From positions 1 through 9,382 of the forward strand of contig JAUWXC010000024.1 of the NCBI GenBank assembly GCA_030616565.1: 9,382 nucleotides of DNA, given 5' to 3'. Numbering within the stretch: position 1 is the first letter of the stretch; each line of letters starts with the position of its first letter. A program made the translations under genes and the position numbers. The stretch comes from Methanocellales archaeon. Its GTDB lineage: Archaea > Halobacteriota > UBA148 > JAUWXC01. The notes beneath the pieces are model-generated. The model was not told the origin of the DNA. It saw only the letters and a program-made list of their open reading frames with translations, and did no database searches. Of the stretch, positions 1-5,298 are shown piece by piece.

Positions 1-23
1 ACTCCGTAAATTAGATAAAAGAA

Positions 24-31
24 TTTAAATA
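24..31 (+). promoter_or_regulatory. possible TATA box for the small membrane-protein gene
   Basis: An A/T-rich TTTAAATA element preceded by purine-rich AAAAGAA resembles an archaeal BRE-TATA pair. A transcript starting about 25 bases downstream (near 52) would carry the GGAG at 66-69 as a ribosome site. This is a motif match only. Confidence 0.35.
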
Positions 32-117
32 GACCAAGGGAAGATTCCTACTAGCGTTTGAGATGGGAGTTGTAAGAGATTGAAGTATCACAGACGATCG
101 GCGGCACTATCATCATC

Positions 118-450
118 GTGATGTACATTGTGTTAGATGTCGTCCTGGCGATATACTTGGTTGATAGAACTAAAGCATTGATTCGTAATAAAAAGGGCGG
201 ACTGGCGCAGCTCGCGAAGTTGGACCTGATGCTGGTGGCATTGGGCTTGTGTTTCATCGCAGACAGTCTCTACTGGACTTCTGCCACCTGTAAAGACCTT
301 AACGTCATTGCCACTTCGTTCGAGTTCTACGTGTTCCCGCAAATCTGGGCGCCGAAGTTCGTGCTCGCGATTGGCATCATCCTTTTGATCATACTGCTTA
401 GGAGACCGGAAAAACTGGCGGTCTATGGTGCGCTGTTATCGAAGAAGTGA
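118..450 (+). CDS. small three-helix membrane protein of unknown function
   Basis: I do not recognise the family. From the GTG at 118 it is 110 residues with three hydrophobic stretches: residues 1-15, about 36-54 (LMLVALGLCFIADSLYW) and about 81-95 (FVLAIGIILLIILL). The connecting loop (DRTKALIRNKKGG) and the tail (RRPEK...LSKK) are basic, so both probably face the cytoplasm. The first helix looks clipped at this start. In the same frame the coding sense continues upstream to a TAA at 73-75 and adds EIEVSQTIGGTIII, which would complete a normal-length helix. No ATG/GTG/TTG lies in that extension, but an ATT at 79 sits 9 bases after a GGAG (66-69), so initiation at 79 is possible. No ribosome site precedes 118. 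It converges on top6A and its role is unknown. Confidence 0.6.
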   Translation: MMYIVLDVVLAIYLVDRTKALIRNKKGGLAQLAKLDLMLVALGLCFIADSLYWTSATCKDLNVIATSFEFYVFPQIWAPKFVLAIGIILLIILLRRPEKLAVYGALLSKK

Positions 451-607
451 AAGATGATAGAAGTCCGTAAAATCCTATCTTTGATACTGATACCCCCTTC
501 TCACTATTTCCGTATGCATGGAGCATTTACATGCTGAAGGGAAAACTGCCTCCCACGCTGCACAACCTACTGCGCGAAGTATCCACGTTTAGAAAAACCG
601 AGAGACT
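451..607. other. convergent intergenic region between membrane-protein gene and top6A
   Basis: I see no gene in these 157 bases. The only transcription-related sign is a short T5 run on the minus strand (593-597), 11-15 bases past the top6A stop, which could act as a weak archaeal T-run terminator. No convincing hairpin was found. Confidence 0.4.
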
Positions 608-1708
608 TTAGGTGACACCCATCTCACTCAGGCGCTCTGGCAGATATTTATCCGTCACATAATCCAATCCATACTTTGCCAGTGACTGTTGCTCGCTCTT
701 CTTGTTTAACTCAAGTTGAAGGTTGATTTCATTCGTCCAGAACTCAGTTTCGAATCTTGGGTCGGAGAGCATCGAATGCAGCGCCTTTATGTCCTGGTCC
801 GACAACTTATCGGTCGGCAGCTCATAGCTGACTATGTCCGAAGGGCGAATGCCGATGAACTGCGCTGCGGGAGTCGCCATGTATTCTGATAGATGGGCGC
901 TCTTGATCGCCCCATATGCGACGGAAGCGAATATTCTGTACGACCATGGGTCTCCATCGGTGAACACCACTACGGGTATCTTCAGCTCTTCGTTCATCCG
1001 TTTGAGTAATCGTCTTGTGCTTCTGGCTGGCTGACCCTTCAGGTGCACTATAATCGCGTTAAACTTTTCATCAAAGCCGTTCTCAATCAGCCTGTCCTTC
1101 ATACCGCCGGTCTCTATCGCTATGATCATTTTTGCATCGTGCCCCAAAAACTCCAGATTATCGACGTTGTTTGGTATCTGGTACCCTCCTTCGCCGACAT
1201 CATCCTGGCAATGGATGACCTTTGTACCCCTTCTCGTCTGCTCCTTGATCTTGATGGGACCTATGATTGATGCGCCATCCTCCTCTGGCCTGATATGGAA
1301 ATTCTCTCTCTGCAACTCACTCACAATTTCCAGGTCTTCAATCAAGCGATCGCTTTCCTGCTGTTCCCTGAATTTTGCCAAATCCCAGTTCTCGGAGATA
1401 TAATACAGCTCCCTCAACGTGGAAGATTTTGCCTGGTCCAACTGGGCATTCAGAAAATCTACTACATACGAGGTTTTGAGTAACTGGTATGCACCCCTGA
1501 CGGTTTTTGCACTCCTAATGCTCTCCCTGTCGCCGTAAACCCACACTTCTGCCGCATCATTGTATTCAATGTTAGCCTTGGTTCTGGTCGGCAGATTGAG
1601 ATACGGAACCTGCTCGCTCTGTAGTTGGCCGTAAAATTCTCCTATGATGTCAAGCAGTTCCTTCTTCGTCACTTCGTCCTTTCCTGCTGTTTTCGCTTTT
1701 GCGCTCAT
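608..1708 (-). CDS. top6A: DNA topoisomerase VI subunit A (Spo11-like)
   Basis: This is the DNA-cleaving subunit of the type IIB topoisomerase, which makes a transient double-strand break through a 5'-phosphotyrosine link while subunit B binds ATP. Its 366 residues match the usual family length. The 5Y-CAP/winged-helix domain holds the RELYY motif, with catalytic Tyr at residue 103. The Toprim domain holds the metal-binding Glu199 (IAIETGG) and the DxD pair Asp251/Asp253 (FTDGDPW). The C-terminal part (about 255-366) carries the conserved [18 protein letters not shown] segment. The frame is intact from ATG 1708 to TAA 608. The ATG overlaps the top6B stop as ATGA, with GAGG at 1716-1713 inside the end of top6B as ribosome site, so the two subunits are probably translationally coupled. 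All expected catalytic residues are present. Confidence 0.97.
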   Translation of the reverse strand: MSAKAKTAGKDEVTKKELLDIIGEFYGQLQSEQVPYLNLPTRTKANIEYNDAAEVWVYGDRESIRSAKTVRGAYQLLKTSYVVDFLNAQLDQAKSSTLRELYYISENWDLAKFREQQESDRLIEDLEIVSELQRENFHIRPEEDGASIIGPIKIKEQTRRGTKVIHCQDDVGEGGYQIPNNVDNLEFLGHDAKMIIAIETGGMKDRLIENGFDEKFNAIIVHLKGQPARSTRRLLKRMNEELKIPVVVFTDGDPWSYRIFASVAYGAIKSAHLSEYMATPAAQFIGIRPSDIVSYELPTDKLSDQDIKALHSMLSDPRFETEFWTNEINLQLELNKKSEQQSLAKYGLDYVTDKYLPERLSEMGVT

Positions 1709-2685
1709 TCTTCCTCAACCCTTTTTGGCTCTAACACCCTTGCACCGGTGACGAGCTCTTCATCTATATCCTCGGCTATGGGCATGGAGAATTCTGGCGT
1801 GCCGTCGTGCTTGATGCTATATTGCAGCATTCTTTCCTCGTCCGGCTTAAGCGATATCTTCCATATCTGGTCGACCTCGCCATCCATCTCCATGACTTTT
1901 GCTGCCGGGTCCGCTTTCACGAGTTCATATTTGGACAGTTCATGCAATTTGAACGTTCTCGTGTGCTCACCAAAGTTTTTGAGTCTAATCGTTATCTTGC
2001 GCTGGTCATTCTTTCCGGTGATTTTTCGTTGGACAAGGACATTGCCCATGATGTTCGCCACTATCGGCATAATGTCGGGCTCCTCCTTCTTGAGGATTGA
2101 AGAGACCTTTGTGACCATTTTTGGCAGAACCTTTTTGATAATCTCCTCTTTTTCCTTGCGTTTCTCCAGCAACTTCTGCCTCGAAAGGTAATTTCTCAAA
2201 TCTCTGGCAACATTCCTGACTGCTAATTCGACCTCATCTATTATCTCCGGTATGTCTGCTATTGCATCCTTGGATTCCGATGTAAACGGAACCTTTGTGG
2301 ATGCGACATGGACAGACACCACTACAGGACCAACTGGAATCCCATTTCCTCCGGGTTGCTCCAGTTCGTACTGCCTCCAATTCATCCTCTCGATTGCATG
2401 CGTAATGGCGCATCCGCCCTGCTGGTACAGTAGCGGCACCCTGTTAGCAAACCTGAGTATGGTGATTCTCTCCTCTTTTAGCAGGCTGCCGCCATAGGCG
2501 ATGCCCGCCTCGACCACGAATGGATTGCCTGAGTGAACTGCAGGTGGTCTTGTGGTGGTTGCGATGAAGTCGACGTTGTACTCCTTTTCCAAGCCTTTAT
2601 AGATCAAATCCCTGCCTATCGGTGATAGACAGTCAGTGGGCGGAGCCGTTATCTTGACGGTCTTGAACGCCTCCAGCAATCGCAA
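1705..2685 (-). CDS. top6B: DNA topoisomerase VI subunit B, C-terminal part (H2TH end, transducer, C-terminal domain)
   Basis: This is the downstream part of subunit B, in the same reading frame as the N-terminal part (2740-3576) and separated from it only by a TAA. Homology clearly begins just after the TAA: the codons at 2739-2686 read VANLDPEANPNDLSRDQA, typical of the H2TH region. The TTG at 2685 is therefore only the first possible restart, and it has no ribosome site nearby. The segment [11 protein letters not shown] (residues 14-24) opens the transducer domain. [13 protein letters not shown] (54-66) and [11 protein letters not shown] (129-139) are conserved transducer elements; the latter contains lysines that could contact ATP. 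A charged helix (about 165-200) and a beta-rich C-terminal domain (about 205-326) follow, as in the long euryarchaeal form. With the stop read through, subunit B would be 623 codons, normal for methanogens. It ends in TGA at 1705, overlapping top6A. Confidence 0.88.
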   Translation of the reverse strand: MRLLEAFKTVKITAPPTDCLSPIGRDLIYKGLEKEYNVDFIATTTRPPAVHSGNPFVVEAGIAYGGSLLKEERITILRFANRVPLLYQQGGCAITHAIERMNWRQYELEQPGGNGIPVGPVVVSVHVASTKVPFTSESKDAIADIPEIIDEVELAVRNVARDLRNYLSRQKLLEKRKEKEEIIKKVLPKMVTKVSSILKKEEPDIMPIVANIMGNVLVQRKITGKNDQRKITIRLKNFGEHTRTFKLHELSKYELVKADPAAKVMEMDGEVDQIWKISLKPDEERMLQYSIKHDGTPEFSMPIAEDIDEELVTGARVLEPKRVEEE

Positions 2686-2739
2686 TGCCTGGTCTCTTGA
2701 CAGGTCATTTGGATTTGCCTCCGGATCCAGGTTTGCAAC

Positions 2740-2742
2740 TTA
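2740..2742 (-). other. in-frame TAA interrupting top6B
   Basis: The N-terminal part ends ...[11 protein letters not shown] and the next codons (VANLDPEANP) continue recognisable subunit B sequence in the same frame. One base change from AAA or CAA would give this stop. TAA is not the pyrrolysine (TAG) or selenocysteine (TGA) codon, so recoding by those routes does not explain it. It is either a sequence error or a real nonsense/split-gene event. Confidence 0.85.
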
Positions 2743-3576
2743 GCACATGTCCTCGGCCGTCTTTCGCCCTATCCTGGCGAACTCATTCATCAAAAAGGAC
2801 ATCAGCTTATAGCGGTCTGTGTATCTGAGCATCTTAATCAAAGTGCCCAGTTCCGTCCCCTCTGGATGCGGCCTGATCGCATCCGGTTTTACAGGCACTT
2901 GATCCGCTACGCGCTCGAACATCTCTTCATTACCATCAGGCTCGATTAACGTGATCCGTGCATGTGGATTCACGATTGCCGTGTCCTTGAGGTATTCGTA
3001 TACGGACTGGCGACGTCCTTTGACATATGCGCCTTCCAGTTCCATCTCGCTCCTGGTTCCATGCGGTCTATCCCACTCGACCACACTTTCGGCTACAATC
3101 TCTGGCTCGTTGGTCTTGGTATTGATGATCAATTCATAATAATGCGCGGGCTGGTCTTTCCCGATTTTAGAGGTGATCTTGGTGGGCTTTCCCGATGTTA
3201 GCTGTGAATAAAGCACTGCTGCTGAGATGCCGATGCCTTGCTGCCCCCTGCTCTGCCTTAGTTCGTGAAATCGCGAGCCATAGAGCAATTTACCAAAGGT
3301 TCTCGGTATCTGGGCTTTTACAATTCCAGGACCATTATCCTCGACTATAACTCTAAGGTTGTTCTTGTCTGCTTTCTCAATTTGCACTAAAATATCCGGA
3401 AGAACGTCAGCATCCTCGCAGGCATCCAATGCGTTATCTACTGCCTCTTTGACGCATGTAATGAGACACCTCGGCGCTGAATCAAATCCGAGTATCTGCT
3501 TGTTCTTTTCAAAGAACTCAGCGACGCTTATCGCTTTCTGCTTCTTTGCTAATTCTTCTGCAATCAAGTTTGCCAT
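2740..3576 (-). CDS. top6B: DNA topoisomerase VI subunit B, N-terminal part (GHKL ATPase and start of H2TH)
   Basis: This is the ATP-binding half of subunit B; it dimerises on ATP and gates strand passage. The GHKL motifs are intact: N box [15 protein letters not shown] (residues 41-55, catalytic Glu44 and Mg-binding Asn48), VEDNGPGI (78-85), and the glycine-rich lid [12 protein letters not shown] (109-120). The region from about 225 ([14 protein letters not shown]) leads into the H2TH (S13-like) domain, where the frame stops at residue 278. The start at ATG 3576 is supported by GGTGA at 3585-3581, 4 bases upstream, and by a family-typical N-terminus. Alone it would be an ATPase without its transducer, so it could not drive topoisomerase A unless it associates with the downstream part. 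Confidence 0.92.
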   Translation of the reverse strand: MANLIAEELAKKQKAISVAEFFEKNKQILGFDSAPRCLITCVKEAVDNALDACEDADVLPDILVQIEKADKNNLRVIVEDNGPGIVKAQIPRTFGKLLYGSRFHELRQSRGQQGIGISAAVLYSQLTSGKPTKITSKIGKDQPAHYYELIINTKTNEPEIVAESVVEWDRPHGTRSEMELEGAYVKGRRQSVYEYLKDTAIVNPHARITLIEPDGNEEMFERVADQVPVKPDAIRPHPEGTELGTLIKMLRYTDRYKLMSFLMNEFARIGRKTAEDMC

Positions 3577-3580
3577 TCAC

Positions 3581-3586
3581 TCACCT
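3581..3586 (-). promoter_or_regulatory. ribosome binding site of top6B
   Basis: AGGTGA matches the archaeal anti-Shine-Dalgarno end of 16S rRNA and lies 4 bases before the ATG. The in-frame ATG at 3591 just upstream is followed by a stop after four codons, so 3576 is the start. Confidence 0.7.
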
Positions 3587-3651
3587 TTCATGCGACCGAT
3601 AAAGTCAAAAAGAGGTGTTTCTACCCACCCCATACCTAATATGCTGGGCGA

Positions 3652-3726
3652 TTATTTAACTGTTACTGCTGTTTCTCCGAGTTTAGGCCTTTGCATCACT
3701 GCGTTTAGCATCCTCTCTACATCCAT
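3652..3726 (-). CDS. possible 24-codon small ORF between the RAM gene and top6B
   Basis: The ATG at 3726 opens a frame reading MDVERMLNAVMQRPKLGETA and four more residues before a TAA. The composition is protein-like, but I recognise no family and see no clear ribosome site. A TATA-like element (3733-3746) would place transcription start near 3711, on the second in-frame Met (MLNAVMQ), so a leaderless 19-codon peptide is possible. It could equally be untranslated leader of top6B. Confidence 0.2.
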   Translation of the reverse strand: MDVERMLNAVMQRPKLGETAVTVK

Positions 3727-3732
3727 CTTCTG

Positions 3733-3746
3733 AAATATATTTAAAA
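3733..3746 (-). promoter_or_regulatory. candidate TATA box for the top6BA operon
   Basis: TTTTAAATATATTT on the minus strand lies just past the stop of the RAM-domain gene and about 160 bases before top6B. It is the strongest A/T element in this gap. A weaker one, TTAAATAAT, lies near 3651-3659. The same T-rich run could also help end the upstream transcript. Confidence 0.4.
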
Positions 3747-3754
3747 TGCGCAAA

Positions 3755-3985
3755 CTAAAGCTCAGCACCGACGATGGTTTTGGTTGCAGTGACTCCATTT
3801 ATTTCCCTTATCCGATCCACCAGCTTGTTCAGGGTGCTCAGACCTTCGACCTCCATGACCGCGACGAAGTCATATTCGCCAAATACGTGGAAGACGTCTC
3901 TGATCTCCCCAATTTTTATCAGTTCGTTGTAGACCGACTTCTCCTCCCCTGGAACGACGTTTATCATCGTAACTCCGACGACCAT
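3755..3985 (-). CDS. stand-alone RAM-domain protein (Lrp/AsnC ligand-binding domain without HTH)
   Basis: From ATG 3985 this is a 76-residue protein that is essentially one RAM (ligand-binding/oligomerisation) domain: beta strand VVGVTMINVVPG, helix EEKSVYNELIKI, the FGEYDFVAVMEVEG segment with the family GEYD motif, a second helix LSTLNKLVDRI, and a last strand ATKTIVGAEL. There is no room for a helix-turn-helix, so it is unlikely to bind DNA alone. Relatives form rings and may sense amino acids or pair with full-length Lrp proteins. The start is chosen on family length and on GGTGG (3995-3991), 5 bases upstream. An alternative ATG at 4054 (99 residues) lies about where a TATA at 4084-4074 would start a leaderless transcript. 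The frame is also open to a TTG at 4099, which would overlap the mre11 start. It ends in TAG. Confidence 0.85.
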   Translation of the reverse strand: MVVGVTMINVVPGEEKSVYNELIKIGEIRDVFHVFGEYDFVAVMEVEGLSTLNKLVDRIREINGVTATKTIVGAEL

Positions 3986-3990
3986 GCTAT

Positions 3991-3995
3991 CCACC
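3991..3995 (-). promoter_or_regulatory. ribosome binding site deciding the RAM-protein start
   Basis: GGTGG, 5 bases before the ATG at 3985, supports the short 76-residue product over the upstream starts. Confidence 0.5.
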
Positions 3996-4063
3996 GCTTC
4001 AAGATATGACGTAGATGGCAAAAAGGTTATCGCTTGGTCAGTTTCACTCTGCATCGACAAACC

Positions 4064-4069
4064 TTTTAA
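4064..4069 (+). promoter_or_regulatory. candidate TATA box for mre11-rad50-nifB-like operon
   Basis: TTTTAA preceded by CGACAAACC (4055-4063) resembles a BRE-TATA pair. Transcription would start about 4090-4095, at or just before the mre11 start codon, implying a nearly leaderless message. Consistently, no Shine-Dalgarno precedes mre11. Confidence 0.4.
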
Positions 4070-4073
4070 CTGG

Positions 4074-4084
4074 ATAATATAAAG
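4074..4084 (-). promoter_or_regulatory. candidate TATA box for the RAM-domain gene
   Basis: CTTTATATTAT on the minus strand is a good archaeal TATA. The expected transcript start is near 4054, which is either a leaderless ATG or the head of a leader of about 70 bases for the start at 3985. It lies within 10 bases of the opposite-strand TATA for mre11. Confidence 0.5.
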
Positions 4085-4098
4085 AGTCAGTGACAACA

Positions 4099-5298
4099 AT
4101 GAACGAAATCATCGTCGTAGGAGATGTTCACGAGGGCATTAATTTTGGGTTCCAGATTGACCCTGATACGGGTCTTTCAAAAAGGGTTTACGACATCCAT
4201 GGTAATTTTGTCAGGGCAGCGGAGTTTGCCATCGATAACAATGCAAAACTCTTCGTCATCGTCGGCGACCTTTTTGACAGAACACATGTCAGTCCAACCT
4301 TTCGTGAATTGGTTAGAAGAGATGTCATTGAGCCGTTAGCGAGGGCAAATATCGAGGTCTGGATACTTGCGGGGAATCACGACCAGCCCCATGGCAACAG
4401 GGGCACATCCATCGATGATTTCAGGGGCTACCCCCATGTCAGCGTGTACCGCCAGCCAGCGGTGGAGAAATTTGAGATCGATGGCAAGATTGTTGGTTGC
4501 ATCATCGTTCCATACCTGCACCCAGCGGATATTGCGGGCCTGGTTGACAGGTCAGGCAGAGAAATCTCGCAAGAACAGCTCTTCTCCCAGGGCCAGGAAT
4601 TTTTGAAGCAGTGGATTCATGACAGGTCTGATGAGCTAAATGCGGATTTTAAACTTCTGCTTGCTCATTACTATATCGAGGGTGCAAAACTGGGAGAGAG
4701 AATCGCATATCCGGAGCATTTGCCAGGCGAGTTCTCCTTTAGAAAGGATATGGTTCCTGGAATAGACCTTGCGGTTTTTGGGCACATCCACCTACATCAG
4801 GTGATGCACGCCCAGGGAACTGAGATTGTGTACACAGGTGCTGTCGAGAGAATCGACTGGGGAGAAAAAGACGACAAGAAGGGTTTCATTGTAATCAACC
4901 CCTTCGAGCAGGAGAAATGGCGGTTCGCAGAGTTGCCGACAAGGGATATGCTGAAGATTAACGTGGAAGTGACCGCAAACGATGACCCAACCCCAAAAAT
5001 TTTGGATGTCATACCGGATGTGACGGGAAAATTGGTCCGTTTAGAGATAGAAATTGATGAAGGATTGAGGGGCAAGGTCGCCGAGTATAAGATCGCTGAA
5101 AGGCTAAACGGTGCGTTCAATTATGATGTGCACTGGACTGAAAAGGCAGGAGAAAAGGTCGGATTCACCAGCTATACAATGGACCCATTTGAGCTACTCA
5201 GAAAATTCATCGATTCTAACTATCAGAGCCATCCCAAGCGCGAAAAGCTACTAGAGGAGGGCAGGAGTGCGTTGAGGGAGGTGTTGCATGCAGAGTAG
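4099..5298 (+). CDS. mre11: DNA double-strand break repair nuclease Mre11
   Basis: This is the Mn-dependent 3'-5' exonuclease and endonuclease that works with Rad50 in end resection and removal of blocked DNA ends. All phosphoesterase motifs are present, numbered from ATG 4099: GDVH (Asp9, His11), GDLFDR (Asp57), GNHD (Asn94, His95), LLAHYYIEG (His190) and FGHIH (His229, His231). The capping domain covers about 275-345. The segment DPFELLRKFIDSNY (about 362-375) is in the region where Mre11 contacts the Rad50 coiled coil. At 399 residues it is of normal archaeal length. A GTG nine bases upstream (4090) is an alternative start; ATG 4099 gives the usual spacing to the first Asp. The stop overlaps rad50 by 11 bases. 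It is divergent from the RAM gene and topoisomerase VI operon. Confidence 0.96.
   Translation: MNEIIVVGDVHEGINFGFQIDPDTGLSKRVYDIHGNFVRAAEFAIDNNAKLFVIVGDLFDRTHVSPTFRELVRRDVIEPLARANIEVWILAGNHDQPHGNRGTSIDDFRGYPHVSVYRQPAVEKFEIDGKIVGCIIVPYLHPADIAGLVDRSGREISQEQLFSQGQEFLKQWIHDRSDELNADFKLLLAHYYIEGAKLGERIAYPEHLPGEFSFRKDMVPGIDLAVFGHIHLHQVMHAQGTEIVYTGAVERIDWGEKDDKKGFIVINPFEQEKWRFAELPTRDMLKINVEVTANDDPTPKILDVIPDVTGKLVRLEIEIDEGLRGKVAEYKIAERLNGAFNYDVHWTEKAGEKVGFTSYTMDPFELLRKFIDSNYQSHPKREKLLEEGRSALREVLHAE
5277..5283 (+). promoter_or_regulatory. strong ribosome binding site of rad50 inside mre11
   Basis: GGAGGTG lies 4 bases before the rad50 ATG at 5288, within the last codons of mre11. It fixes the rad50 start and hence the unusual N-terminal extension. 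Confidence 0.75.

Noticed and set aside
3..473. Repeat of TCCGTAAA near 3 and 465 flanking the membrane-protein gene
   Set aside because: Only eight bases and A/T-rich; no inverted ends, transposase or target duplication. Chance is enough.
1625..2191. Plus-strand frame of 188 codons over top6B/top6A
   Set aside because: Antisense to conserved topoisomerase VI sequence; Ser/Phe-rich with no recognisable motif.
2706..2722. GGAGG followed by an ATG (2708) just after the top6B stop, as a possible restart
   Set aside because: The ATG is out of frame with the subunit B C-terminal part, and its translation ([11 protein letters not shown]) is not protein-like for this family.
3359..3733. Plus-strand frame of 124 codons over the top6B start and leader
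   Set aside because: It lies mostly antisense to the conserved GHKL ATPase coding sequence and its translation resembles no family; it is a shadow frame.
3755..3757. TAG at the end of the RAM gene as pyrrolysine readthrough
   Set aside because: The family normally ends at about this residue and the downstream frame has no recognisable homology; TAG is also the stop of mre11.
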